The notes under the pieces are model-generated. The model did no database searches and was not told the origin of the DNA. It saw only the letters and a list, made by a program, of their open reading frames with translations. Of a stretch of 38,758 bases of DNA, positions 5,736 to 13,956 are shown piece by piece. This DNA comes from an uncultured Clostridia bacterium (GTDB lineage: Bacteria; Bacillota; Clostridia; Oscillospirales; CAG-272). Each line of letters starts with the position of its first letter. The first letter of the stretch is position 1. The stretch is taken from the NCBI GenBank assembly GCA_904501765.1, contig CAJGCM010000008.1, positions 1-38,758 on the forward strand, written 5' to 3'. A program made the translations under genes and the position numbers.

Positions 5736-6788
5736 TTATATTACATATTTTTTATGTGCTGCTTCCAGTTCTTCTTCTGTTAGGTCAAGATATATTTGGG
5801 TAGTAGCCAGATTTTCATGACCCAGCATTTTTGAGACCATCTCAATCGGCATTCCTCGCCGAAGTGCAAAGGTTGCGCTTGTTCGCCTAAATTTGTGCGG
5901 GTGGGCGTTTTCAACGCCTGCACGCTTTCCTATCTTTCGGACTGTTGCTTCGACAGAGCTTGTATTTCTTTTGCCGTCAGCTATAGCCTCGGGATTCTTG
6001 TACCATTCACGGCAGCCACGACCTCTTTGACCTCCTCCTTTTACAATTGAAACGCTTTTCGGGAAGATATAAGGATTCATGTCATTTCGATCATTCAAAT
6101 ACTTTGCCAACGCAAGCTGAGCCTTTGCTGTCAAATATACCGTGCGGTATTTATTACCTTTGCCCTTGACAACGATCTTTGAATCCTTTATCTCATCTAT
6201 CTGCATTCCGCACAGCTCTGATACTCTGCAACCGGTGGACAGCAACACCTCAATGATAGCCGTCTCCATTGAGGTCACGCAAGCACTTCGGAGCTTTTCG
6301 CATTCCATTCCCGTGAACGCTTTCTTTTTTCTTTTCTCCTGTTTTATTGCATCTATTTTCGCTGTTGGATTTTTCGCGATCAGTTCTTCATCGTTTAGCC
6401 AAGCGAAGAACGAACGCATATATCTTAATTCGTTGTTCGCAGTAACTTTGGAAATGCCATCTTGGGTCATTCTGACAGCGAGATATAGCCTTATGTCATC
6501 AGATGTTATCTCTAGCACCGATTTGCGCAATTTTGTAATTATCTTTGAAAGCTCTATTCTGTACTGACTAATTGTTCTTTCGGTGCATCCTTTAACCAAT
6601 TTCGCAGCTAGAAAACGATTTATAAATTCATGATTCAAAGCGCGATTTGGAAGCGCAAGATGGGTCTCCATCTGTTCGATATTTATATCTTTCATGATGA
6701 TGTACAGTTTCTCCGCAAAGCCATCTGTGTCAGCGCCCCTCGCCTTAGCTTCAGCTACTATATCATTTATCAGTCGGTCTTTTTCCAT
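5736..6788 (-). CDS. Tyrosine recombinase (second of tandem pair)
   Basis: 350 aa. An N-terminal SAM-like DNA-binding domain (about 45-150) is followed by a catalytic domain with R188 (TGCRVSEL), H298-R301 (HPHKFRR), H324 (LGHENLATTQ) and nucleophile Y333. All key residues are present, so it should be active. The ATG at 6788 overlaps the stop of the preceding recombinase (TAATG). Sequence is XerC/D-like rather than like the att-adjacent integrase. Possible roles are dimer resolution or an element-specific rearrangement; context does not decide. Confidence 0.88.
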   Translation of the reverse strand: MEKDRLINDIVAEAKARGADTDGFAEKLYIIMKDINIEQMETHLALPNRALNHEFINRFLAAKLVKGCTERTISQYRIELSKIITKLRKSVLEITSDDIRLYLAVRMTQDGISKVTANNELRYMRSFFAWLNDEELIAKNPTAKIDAIKQEKRKKKAFTGMECEKLRSACVTSMETAIIEVLLSTGCRVSELCGMQIDEIKDSKIVVKGKGNKYRTVYLTAKAQLALAKYLNDRNDMNPYIFPKSVSIVKGGGQRGRGCREWYKNPEAIADGKRNTSSVEATVRKIGKRAGVENAHPHKFRRTSATFALRRGMPIEMVSKMLGHENLATTQIYLDLTEEELEAAHKKYVI

Positions 6789-7588
6789 TACCAATCCACC
6801 GCCTCGTCTATTGCCCTTTTCTGCTGCTCCTGCGACTGTCTCAAATAGATCTGCGTTACATTAACGCTCCCGTGTCCAAGCAGATCGGCAAGTAAAGCTA
6901 TGTCATTTTTACGTTTGATGAATTCGATTGCAAAGAAATGTCGAAACGAATGCGGATGCATAACCTCTTTTGGTATATCGTATTTTATTGCGAATTTTTT
7001 CAACGCTTCGGATATACCTCTGTCAGTTATTGGACCGCCACGAGCGCTCTGCATTACAGTGTCGTTATCCTCTAACTTATCAAGATAATGACTTATATCA
7101 TCAACAAGAGATTTCGGAAAAAGGATAGTTCTCATGTGAGCTTTTGCGTTCATTGTTACATATCCTCTCAAAAGGTCACATTTTTTCACTCGATTAGCTT
7201 CATTTACGCGCATTCCCGTCCTTGCCAGCAGCTTTATATGAACGAGCCACCTTTCGTTATTGTCAGCTTCAAGCCCCGCAATAAGCTTGTCATATTGCTC
7301 GGGAGTGATTACATTCTCAAAGTGTGTTAACTTCGGTTCCTTTATGTTTTTTATCTTCATCGGAATTTCTTTATAATCGCAATATCTCATGATGCCTGTC
7401 AGTCTCAGATTAACTGTCTTAGGTTTAAAGTTCTGCGTCAGCCATTGCTTGTATAGGATAACATTAGACTTTGTGACTTCGTCAAACATCGTTGCGAACT
7501 TCGTAATGCTGTATATATACGCTTCAATAGTTGAAGCAGATAGTTCCTCTTCATACAGATAGTTCTTGTAACCAGCTATGTCAAGCAT
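6788..7588 (-). CDS. Tyrosine recombinase (first of tandem pair)
   Basis: 266 aa, short XerC/D-like form. R127 (TGMRVNE), H213-R216 (HPHSFRHFFA), H239 (LGHGSVNVTQ) and nucleophile Y248 are visible. Start ATG 7588 is 8 nt after GAGGTG and overlaps the upstream methylase-like gene by 13 nt. The pair is translationally coupled to 5736-6788, so the two probably act together, as in XerCD or Tn554-type pairs. That joint role is inference. Confidence 0.88.
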   Translation of the reverse strand: MLDIAGYKNYLYEEELSASTIEAYIYSITKFATMFDEVTKSNVILYKQWLTQNFKPKTVNLRLTGIMRYCDYKEIPMKIKNIKEPKLTHFENVITPEQYDKLIAGLEADNNERWLVHIKLLARTGMRVNEANRVKKCDLLRGYVTMNAKAHMRTILFPKSLVDDISHYLDKLEDNDTVMQSARGGPITDRGISEALKKFAIKYDIPKEVMHPHSFRHFFAIEFIKRKNDIALLADLLGHGSVNVTQIYLRQSQEQQKRAIDEAVDW

Positions 7589-8304
7589 TTATCCAACACC
7601 TCACAATATCTTCTCATTTCCCATATCTCTGAAAACCACATCGGCGTATACCATATATCGCTGCCATTATTGGCTTCCGTGAGCGGATTCGTCAGCGAGT
7701 CTCCGAGTTTGATTTTCCCCGCATAGCCCTGCAAGCTCAGCTGTATATAGCACATCATCACCGCCACATGGCTAATATCTTGAGCATAGCAGGCAACATA
7801 GTCCTGTGCGCTGAAGCCTAACTCGTTCATTCTTTTCTGACACTCATTAGCCGCCGCTATGAGCAGTGCGCCACCGCCGCAGGCGCAGTCAAAAACAGTC
7901 ACCGGTTTTACATCATCAACGCATTTTATCTCTCCAAGAGACTGCTGAGCCATCATTTTGCAAATGTTATACGGAGTAAAAAACTGACCGTGCCAGTGAG
8001 AGCCGAGATCAAATGACATATACAGATCTCCGAGAAGATCCTGTTCTCTGTTAATTTCCGTCTGATTTACTATCTCGGCAAATATTCTCAAAAACGTCTG
8101 CATTTCGTTCTTGGAATACTTCGACACTATGTTCAAATATTCTTTTTCGCGCTTTTCATAGTACCGCTTGTCAACGGTGTTTGAGATCATCAACGCGAAC
8201 ATTGTCATGCCATCCTCCCAGAGCTCCCAGAGCTGGTGAGCGCCGGTTATTGAACTGAAAAGTCTGCTCAGCTCCTTGTATTGAGGTTTCAAGTATTTTG
8301 CCAT
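7576..8304 (-). CDS. N-6 DNA methylase-like protein, degenerate motif IV
   Basis: 242 aa. GQFFTPYNI at 106-114 and a SAM-binding motif FDCACGGGALLIA at 138-150, with acidic D176, match the HsdM/N6-adenine methylase fold. The expected catalytic (N/D)PP(Y/F) is missing; only GDSLTNPL occurs at 201-208. There is no target-recognition domain. It may be a catalytically dead or altered family member, common in Clostridia phages. Start ATG 8304 after AGGAGTG. Coupled to the recombinase pair downstream. Confidence 0.75.
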   Translation of the reverse strand: MAKYLKPQYKELSRLFSSITGAHQLWELWEDGMTMFALMISNTVDKRYYEKREKEYLNIVSKYSKNEMQTFLRIFAEIVNQTEINREQDLLGDLYMSFDLGSHWHGQFFTPYNICKMMAQQSLGEIKCVDDVKPVTVFDCACGGGALLIAAANECQKRMNELGFSAQDYVACYAQDISHVAVMMCYIQLSLQGYAGKIKLGDSLTNPLTEANNGSDIWYTPMWFSEIWEMRRYCEVLDKCLT

Positions 8305-8424
8305 AGTCCGTCACTCCTAACTTTGTCGAGCTTTTCTGTATTGTAAAGCCTGAAGACCATACCTCTGATTGCCTTTGTGGAGTGCATTGGGATTTTGCTG
8401 CGTATTGCCTCATAATTACCCCCC
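8289..8424 (-). pseudogene. Out-of-frame C-terminal SANT segment
   Basis: After the TAA at 8416-8418 another frame reads NYEAIRSKIP, then HSTKAIRGMVFRLY, and ends at 8289, overlapping the methylase start. It completes the third SANT/Myb domain that the gene at 8416-9096 begins (WTQSEIQLLQRIIAEGG). Removing one G from the G7 tract at 8419-8425 joins the two frames. It has no convincing start of its own. Confidence 0.65.
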
Positions 8425-9096
8425 CTCTGCAATGATTCGCTGAAGCAACTGGATCTCAGATTGAGTCCAAGGTGTATGAGGAGAATTTCTGAGAGGACGG
8501 TATTTCGTTCCGATGCTGATCACCCTTCTGGCGACAGCTCCTTCGGAGCGCCCGAGTCGCTCTGCTATCTGATCTGTTGTATACTTGTACGACTTCAGAA
8601 GCGATATAAGGAGCTGGTCTTCGTATTCTGTCCAGCGCTTCTTAGCTACAGTCTTCTTAACTAGGCGCGATCTAATCGAGTCGTTTTTTCTTTTTGTCTT
8701 CGCCCATTCAGGCTCTTTACCAAGCAAGCCCTCAGGCAGAAGCGACAGATCTATTCTGGATTGGTTTGTTTCTGCCCATGCCCAGAATTTATCCAATTTC
8801 ACGACCTTAAAGTAAGAACGATTTACTCTTTTTCGGGTCACAGGGAGACCTAATTCGTCAATCCATATCTTGGCCGAGTATTGCACGTAGTCTCGTCCTA
8901 ACGCCTTCATGAGCTGATTTAGAGATACATAATCCCCAGCATCGAGCCACGCTCCCAGACGAAGCTTTTGAGCTTTCAACTTAACGGCATTAACACTTCG
9001 ATTGAGTTCTCCCGCTATTTTCGGTATAGCCTTGCTTCCCCAGTTTTCAGAGAGATATTCGATTTCTTCCCTAGTCCAATTCGGTTTGCATCCCAT
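8416..9096 (-). CDS. SANT/Myb-like DNA-binding protein, frame-broken
   Basis: 226 aa as it stands. Two SANT/Myb-like modules are complete: WTREEIEYLSENWG with helices to ~48, and RWTEYEDQLLISLL at ~155-195. A third begins with PWTQSEIQLLQRIIAEGG and is cut by TAA right after a run of seven Gs. The rest of that third module lies in another frame to 8289. Middle residues 50-120 resemble an additional DNA-binding segment. Start ATG 9096 after AGGTG. Probably a sequence-specific DNA-binding regulator. The break may be real, phase-variable, ribosomal or a homopolymer sequencing error. Confidence 0.75.
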   Translation of the reverse strand: MGCKPNWTREEIEYLSENWGSKAIPKIAGELNRSVNAVKLKAQKLRLGAWLDAGDYVSLNQLMKALGRDYVQYSAKIWIDELGLPVTRKRVNRSYFKVVKLDKFWAWAETNQSRIDLSLLPEGLLGKEPEWAKTKRKNDSIRSRLVKKTVAKKRWTEYEDQLLISLLKSYKYTTDQIAERLGRSEGAVARRVISIGTKYRPLRNSPHTPWTQSEIQLLQRIIAEGG

Positions 9097-9117
9097 AGCA
9101 CTTCACCTACTTTAATG

Positions 9118-9375
9118 TCACTCCTTTTCCGAGCTGTGCTCCGGCCTTCCGGAAATGGCTCTGAAAGTCAGCAAATCGTCAAGCCTTTTGGTGCATGATA
9201 CCGAATCTAAAACGCCACCAAGAGGATTTTTCTTAGTCTTTTCTTTCTCTCCCGAGAAAATGATCTCGGATTCGATCATCCCGAAGAAAGGAATGCTATT
9301 GATAACTCCGTTTGCTATTCGGCTTTTGATCTCTTCTCTTAGAACGCTATCAAATGCGGAACGACCCACGAACAT
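9118..9375 (-). CDS. Hypothetical early phage protein
   Basis: 85 aa beginning MFVGRSAFDSVLREEIKSRI. The ATG at 9375 overlaps the previous stop (TGATG), giving coupled translation; a GTG two codons later is better spaced from AAAGGAG and is the alternative start. No domain recognised. Confidence 0.55.
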   Translation of the reverse strand: MFVGRSAFDSVLREEIKSRIANGVINSIPFFGMIESEIIFSGEKEKTKKNPLGGVLDSVSCTKRLDDLLTFRAISGRPEHSSEKE

Positions 9376-10379
9376 CACTCCTTTCCCAGATTCTCGATCA
9401 CGGCAGTCAGCCACTTGATCACGCCCTTCGAGAATTTTTCCCTTTCCTCACCCTCGAGCTGGGACACTTTTTCGACGAAAGCGTTGATGTTCTTCTGGGT
9501 TTCCTCAAAGTATACCTTGAGTGCAGCTCGGCGCTCAGCTTCATCAGCAGAGCGTGTCTTCTTTTCGATGGTCGACATCTTATCCTCTGCGGCTGAGAGC
9601 TTTGCCTCGTACTCAGCCTTGATTGCAGAGATCTCTTTCTGGTGTTCTGCATCAGCTTCGTTCTTGATTTTCTCAATTTGTTCTGCCGAAGGCGTGGCGG
9701 ATGAGAGCTGCTCTTTGAGCAGCATGATCTCGCCGTCTTTTTCTCCGATCGACTCTTTGCTCTTTTTCTTCTCAGCTTTTAACTTCTTCTCGAGATCCTT
9801 GATCTTCTTCTCAGCATCGTCGAGTTCGCGCTGCTTTTCGGCAGCAGCCAGATCCTCGCCGGACTTGGCTTTTTCGAGTTCTTCTGTGAGTAGACTGAGC
9901 TGCTCACCGAGCCCTTGCTTATCCCTTATAAGTTGTTTGACTTCGGCTGCGGTCATGCCCGCTAAATCCGTTTCGGCCACCAGTTCGGCTGCACCACGCT
10001 CTCCCAGAGCCGTGAGTATTTCAAGGCGCTCGATCCCGAGCCCCTGATTTTCGGCGATAAAACTATCGCTATATGTCTCTACGATCTTTATGTACTTGTA
10101 CGCCTGACGCTCCTTGAAGCTGTAATCGCCGTTTTCTTCGACGTACTGTCCGAACGACTCATATCCGAGGTGGCTGTAATACTTGCCGTCCCTCATGGCT
10201 TTGAGCTGTCTGCCCATCTCGTAAAGATGTGTAACTGCTTCTCCTGCATGATGGATGATAGCCTCGTGTATCTTTACTGCCTCTCGCATCTGCGGAGTGA
10301 GAGCAGTGTCTATAACGGGGATTCCCTGAATAGTGGTCTGTTCTTCTGTGTATTCTGTGATATCATGTACTTCCGGCAT
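9375..10379 (-). CDS. DUF3102-like protein with long coiled coil
   Basis: 334 aa. Residues ~30-110 (LYEMGRQLKAMRDGKYYSHL, ESFGQYVEENGDYSFKERQA) match the DUF3102-like module of Firmicutes mobile elements. Residues ~155-300 are a highly charged coiled coil, and a conserved-looking helical tail closes the protein. Perfect AAGGAGG 7 nt before the ATG. The role may be replication, partition or gene regulation, but the sequence does not show which. Confidence 0.7.
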   Translation of the reverse strand: MPEVHDITEYTEEQTTIQGIPVIDTALTPQMREAVKIHEAIIHHAGEAVTHLYEMGRQLKAMRDGKYYSHLGYESFGQYVEENGDYSFKERQAYKYIKIVETYSDSFIAENQGLGIERLEILTALGERGAAELVAETDLAGMTAAEVKQLIRDKQGLGEQLSLLTEELEKAKSGEDLAAAEKQRELDDAEKKIKDLEKKLKAEKKKSKESIGEKDGEIMLLKEQLSSATPSAEQIEKIKNEADAEHQKEISAIKAEYEAKLSAAEDKMSTIEKKTRSADEAERRAALKVYFEETQKNINAFVEKVSQLEGEEREKFSKGVIKWLTAVIENLGKE

Positions 10380-10391
10380 AATCTTTCCTCC

Positions 10392-12041
10392 TTAAACTGC
10401 TACCGTCATCGGCTCTTGCTTTTTGCCGAGCTTTTCTCTTTTCTTTAGCTTCTTATATCCCTTCGGATCCATAAGAAATTTTGAAAACTCCTTTTCAAAA
10501 TCCCTTATCTCCTGCGGTTTTTTATTATACATCTCGTTCGCGTAGCCGTGACACTGTACTATATGCTGTCTGTTTCCCCACTTCCCGCCTATCTCTATCG
10601 TATAGTACGGAGTGTTGGGCTCTGCCTTTTTCCGCAGAAAAACGATTATGCACTGACCCTTAGCATGACGGTCGGCATATCCGCCTACACAGTGATGCAA
10701 AACCTTGCCCTCTGTGATGATCTCCTGGATGCTCTCGGGAATCTTGATAACCAGATCTCCGAGCTCAAACCTGTACTGCTTTTCCAGGCGCTTGGTGAGC
10801 GCCGCCATTTCCTTTGTCTCTTTCTCGATCCTCTTGGCATTGAGGACGTTGATAGTAGCTGCGTGTGCTTCAATGAGATTCTTGGGGTAGAGGACGTTAT
10901 GCACGCTTAGGTCAAACCCGAGCTCCTCGGCATCGTGGGTGTAGTCCGCCCAGGTCGTGAGATTGTTAGACAAGATACCTTTAAATCGGGACAGGTAGTT
11001 GAGCGCCTTTGTGACTGTGATGCCATACGGCTTTTTAAGCAGGGTAAACAGCTTATCGGGATAACTGATATCATGATAGATGTTGCGAAATTGCTCAACA
11101 GATATCTTTACGCCCGCTCTGGTAAGCTTGCAGTACTCTGCTGCCTTCGGCGGAGCGATATCATACTCTAACATTTCTTTCGCCTGCTGCGGCGATAATA
11201 TTTTGAAAAATCCGGAAGGCTTAGTTGCATTCCAATTGAAATACCGCTTGTTCCATGCGCCGAACTCGACCGCCTCGCACACATATTGTTCCATGCCCGC
11301 TTTTAACATCATTTCGAGCTGAGGATATAAGGTATAAGCACAGATGTATTTCATCAGCTTCGGACATTGGCTATATCCATAGTAGCCGTATATGCCGGCT
11401 CTTTCTTCGATTTTTTCCAGATACAGCTTATATGAAGAGTACCTGAGAAAGGAGCTATGCAATACCGATTCGTTTATGAATGTATATATCGGCACTGCTC
11501 CATAAGGACCGGCGTTGAAAGGCTCGGTAATCTTGGTTCGGGTCTCATGCCATCCATCATAGTACGATGGCTTTTCTACTCGGACATCACCCGGTGTGAA
11601 GTGGTATATTGCCTTTTCGTATAGTTCGATCTGCGGTGAGGGGTCGTATTCGCCCGAAGTGTAATTCTTGTTGAGCCAGTTTTCCCAGGGATCGCCTTCG
11701 TATGCTTTAGCGGCATATACTGCATAGGCTGTAACTTCATTCTCACTTTCCTTATGCCAGATTATAAAAGCCTTGCGGACGGTAAGCGACTTTTTACCTC
11801 TGCTCTTGTGGAAAAGCGTTCCTAAATGCTTGCACTTAGGACATACCGCAGAATCGTTATGCTTAAGGGTAAATCCCTCTGTGCATATCTCGGAATAGGC
11901 AGCTATATACTCGGAACGGCAGCGGGAGCACTGACAAACATATTCGGCTGTGGGACTTCTGCCCGCTCTCTCGTAAAAAATGTACTGCGGAAACCATTCG
12001 TTCATCTGCTTCCTTATATGGTCGCTGTATATCGTACTCAT
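10392..12041 (-). CDS. PcfJ-like protein
   Basis: 549 aa. An N-terminal double CxxC zinc site (CQCSRC, CPKC) lies near residues 35-75. The C-terminal signature, LHHCVGGYADRHAKGQCIIV with PYYTIEI and QCHGYAN, is diagnostic of the PcfJ family found on conjugative plasmids and many Clostridia phages. Biochemical role is not established. Start ATG 12041 after GAGAGG; a longer frame opens at 12068. A PcfK-like gene sits directly upstream, as in other elements. Confidence 0.8.
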   Translation of the reverse strand: MSTIYSDHIRKQMNEWFPQYIFYERAGRSPTAEYVCQCSRCRSEYIAAYSEICTEGFTLKHNDSAVCPKCKHLGTLFHKSRGKKSLTVRKAFIIWHKESENEVTAYAVYAAKAYEGDPWENWLNKNYTSGEYDPSPQIELYEKAIYHFTPGDVRVEKPSYYDGWHETRTKITEPFNAGPYGAVPIYTFINESVLHSSFLRYSSYKLYLEKIEERAGIYGYYGYSQCPKLMKYICAYTLYPQLEMMLKAGMEQYVCEAVEFGAWNKRYFNWNATKPSGFFKILSPQQAKEMLEYDIAPPKAAEYCKLTRAGVKISVEQFRNIYHDISYPDKLFTLLKKPYGITVTKALNYLSRFKGILSNNLTTWADYTHDAEELGFDLSVHNVLYPKNLIEAHAATINVLNAKRIEKETKEMAALTKRLEKQYRFELGDLVIKIPESIQEIITEGKVLHHCVGGYADRHAKGQCIIVFLRKKAEPNTPYYTIEIGGKWGNRQHIVQCHGYANEMYNKKPQEIRDFEKEFSKFLMDPKGYKKLKKREKLGKKQEPMTVAV

Positions 12042-12051
12042 GATGTGCCTC

Positions 12052-12411
12052 TCAATCGAAGAGATCATCGAAACTGAGGCCGATGCTCTGTTTCTGAGGT
12101 GCGGCAGCTTCGCCGATCAGGTCTATGGTAAGGTTCATGTGTACGGTCGCCCCGGTAAAGTAAAACTCCACAGCTCTCTTGTATACTTCCAGATCGGAGA
12201 TGCTCTGGCGAGCTCCCTTGACAGCGCTCTCAATACAGTCTTTCAGTTTTTTCTTTCCTTGCACGATAGCCTGAGCAAATTCATCGTCCTGCTCGCAGGA
12301 CATTATAAGGACGTTGCATACGTCCTTACTAACAGCGTTACCCTGAGGGCTAAGGCTTTTCAGCCCTTCAGCTTCGGTCTTTATTCTTTCGATAGCTTCG
12401 TCTTTGTACAT
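12052..12411 (-). CDS. PcfK / AcrIIA9-like protein
   Basis: 119 aa beginning MYKDEAIERIKTEAEG. A helical body with SKDVCNVLIMSCEQDDEFAQ, GKKKLKDCIESAVKGARQS and VYKRAVEFYF follows the pattern of the PcfK-like family, to which the type II-A Cas9 inhibitor AcrIIA9 belongs. Adjacency to PcfJ supports this. Cas9 inhibition is only a possibility here; many members are untested. Start ATG 12411 is 8 nt after AAAGGATG. Confidence 0.65.
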   Translation of the reverse strand: MYKDEAIERIKTEAEGLKSLSPQGNAVSKDVCNVLIMSCEQDDEFAQAIVQGKKKLKDCIESAVKGARQSISDLEVYKRAVEFYFTGATVHMNLTIDLIGEAAAPQKQSIGLSFDDLFD

Positions 12412-12443
12412 AATGAACATCCTTTCTTGCAGTCGACTGCAAA

Positions 12444-12683
12444 TCACTTTTTCTTGACGACAATCTTGCCTTTGTCGATCAGTGAGAAGATCAGGTCCTC
12501 GAACTCGAACCGTGCTTTGTCGGAGATGGGATACCTGAGCGGAAGACCTTTGTGTTCTTTGAATTTGGTGTACAGTACTCTCATCGTCTCGTCATTGACG
12601 TTGATCCTGTACTCTGTAGGTCTCGAGGATCCCTCGAGGCCGGTGCGGAAAGCGGACTCTGTGATGTAGATCGGTTTACTCAC
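12444..12683 (-). CDS. Hypothetical early phage protein
   Basis: 79 aa. GTG 12683 is preferred as start because GAGGG lies 8 nt upstream; an ATG at 12698 has no ribosome site. Basic C-terminus (KGKIVVKKK). Overlaps the end of the upstream gene by 8 nt. No family recognised. Confidence 0.55.
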   Translation of the reverse strand: MSKPIYITESAFRTGLEGSSRPTEYRINVNDETMRVLYTKFKEHKGLPLRYPISDKARFEFEDLIFSLIDKGKIVVKKK

Positions 12684-13011
12684 AGCTGCATCCCTCATCG
12701 ATGATGCATCGAGATCCGGCAGGAGCCTGCCCGAACATGGGACAGTACTTACAATTCTCGGTGGCTTGTGTGCATCCCGTTATAGGGTTGCCACCTGACA
12801 CTCTGAGGTACCTCTTCGCCTTTGACTTGAGGTGCCATCTGACAGCGTCAGTGAAGCGGTTGACAGCTATAAGGGGATTACAGTTCTGCTCGACTGTCAT
12901 TATGCTATGCTGCGGTTCTCCATTTAGTAAAATGTCATATTTTTTCTCGGTTGGATGATAAACGAGCTTTACGGCTCCATCATCGAACGAATACAGTTCT
13001 CTGGGTTCCAT
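12676..13011 (-). CDS. Hypothetical protein with Cys-rich C-terminus
   Basis: 111 aa. Beta-rich N-terminus, then six cysteines in the last ~35 residues (GCTQATENCKYCPMFG, CIIDEGCSCE), likely binding zinc or an iron-sulfur cluster. AGGAGG lies 4 nt before ATG 13011. No family recognised. Confidence 0.6.
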   Translation of the reverse strand: MEPRELYSFDDGAVKLVYHPTEKKYDILLNGEPQHSIMTVEQNCNPLIAVNRFTDAVRWHLKSKAKRYLRVSGGNPITGCTQATENCKYCPMFGQAPAGSRCIIDEGCSCE

Positions 13012-13019
13012 GATGCCTC

Positions 13020-13277
13020 CTACTTATTGCAGAGCAGCTTCCTGAGAGCATATGCAAATCCTTTGATCTGCCCTGCGAAGCCTGCCTCTTCCCGCTCAGT
13101 CGAATCTGATCCGATTATGTTATCTGCTAACTCGATAATCGAGTTGAGAAAGACTTGACAAGTCTCCTGCTCTGTGGTGCAATATAAGTATCCACCATAC
13201 CGCGAGGTATTGTGTAACACATTTTCATCGTTATCCGTAGCTGTTGCCTCAGCTGCGGATATATTTTTTGCGTCCAT
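13020..13277 (-). CDS. Hypothetical early phage protein
   Basis: 85 aa beginning MDAKNISAAEATATD. Start ATG 13277 is 8 nt after AAAGGAG; the frame continues to an unsupported ATG at 13322. Helical C-terminal half. Overlaps the small membrane-protein gene upstream by 29 nt. No family recognised. Confidence 0.6.
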   Translation of the reverse strand: MDAKNISAAEATATDNDENVLHNTSRYGGYLYCTTEQETCQVFLNSIIELADNIIGSDSTEREEAGFAGQIKGFAYALRKLLCNK

Positions 13278-13401
13278 GCTTATTTCTCCTTTTGTATTCC
13301 CTCCATGCCGGAGTATCGGCAATCTGCCGCCAAGTTTCCCACGCAGCTATCAGCATATTGATCGTTGATATTCCTATAAGGATGGCTTTAGTCAAAATCA
13401 T
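13249..13401 (-). CDS. Small single-pass membrane protein
   Basis: 50 aa. Residues ~4-21 (TKAILIGISTINMLIAAW) form one hydrophobic helix, followed by a strongly basic tail (REYKRRNKHGRKKYIRS). GAGGA/GAAGAG precede the ATG. It overlaps both neighbours, as is usual in this operon. Topology suggests a basic cytoplasmic tail. Function unknown. Confidence 0.55.
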   Translation of the reverse strand: MILTKAILIGISTINMLIAAWETWRQIADTPAWREYKRRNKHGRKKYIRS

Positions 13402-13516
13402 TACTCTTCAATTCCTCAACTTCTTCGGGATCCGTAAGTGAGATAGCGGCTCCCCAGTGCACGCCAATCAGGATTCCTATTGCAATTCCAGCAAGTGCAG
13501 CAATGAATATATCCAT
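13388..13516 (-). CDS. Small single-pass membrane protein
   Basis: 42 aa. MDIFIAALAGIAIGILIGVH is a membrane helix with Gly-zipper spacing; the tail is acidic (DPEEVEELKSNDFD). ATG 13516 overlaps the previous stop (TAATG) and AGAGGAT lies upstream. Function unknown. Confidence 0.55.
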   Translation of the reverse strand: MDIFIAALAGIAIGILIGVHWGAAISLTDPEEVEELKSNDFD

Positions 13517-13689
13517 TATTTATCCTCTTTCTTGTCCCCGAAGAGCCGCTTCTTGATGGCTGCAGAAAACGCCACTGCGGTAAACTGCATAAAGAGTCCG
13601 CCTTCATCTGTGCCAACCCGCTGCTGCAGCACGTCAAGTTCTTCCTGCTCAGCCTGCTCATAGTCTTCTTTACTTATAAGCTTACTCAT
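13516..13689 (-). CDS. Hypothetical phage protein, fused in frame to upstream gene here
   Basis: 57 aa beginning MSKLISKEDYEQAEQEELDV. Its own start is well supported: AGAGGAGG lies 8 nt before ATG 13689. In this sequence the upstream gene reads into it without a stop because of an extra A in an A7 run; with A6 the upstream gene would end in a classical ATGA overlap with this start. Function unknown. Confidence 0.6.
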   Translation of the reverse strand: MSKLISKEDYEQAEQEELDVLQQRVGTDEGGLFMQFTAVAFSAAIKKRLFGDKKEDK

Positions 13690-13908
13690 TCGTCCGCCTC
13701 CTCTATGTTGTATTTCTTTTTTTGTGCCGTTGATTATAGCGCGGGCATTATTTATCATGTGTGATGTCCAACCCATTGCAAGGCAAACCGTGCAGAAATC
13801 CTCAAGCGCCCACTGCGGCTTACCGTACGCCGCTAGTATGCGGTTAGATTCTTCATAAAGCTGCATTAGTTCGAGATTGCTGCCGGGGTCAATAGTAATC
13901 GTTATTCT
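13686..13908 (-). CDS. Hypothetical phage protein with A7 frame slip
   Basis: Begins MRITITIDPGSNLELMQLYE (ATG 13908, GGAG 8 nt upstream). Reading the sequence as given continues through an A7 run (13717-13723) into the downstream gene to 13516. With one A fewer it ends NGTKKKYNIEEADE at 13686, giving a 4-nt overlap with the next ATG. The second form fits this operon better. No family recognised. Confidence 0.55.
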
Positions 13909-13956
13909 CATAGAAATCGCTCCGTTTCTGTTATTCAACCCACATTCGCGGGAGAA

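Noticed and set aside
5736..8304. Invertible promoter or specificity-gene switch driven by the tandem recombinases
   Set aside because: I found no matching inverted repeats flanking a promoter or recognition domain near these genes, so a phase-switch claim is not supported.
8171..8413. 80-aa minus-strand frame before the methylase gene
   Set aside because: The neighbouring frame over 8289-8415 gives the protein-like continuation of the SANT domain; this one does not resemble any domain.
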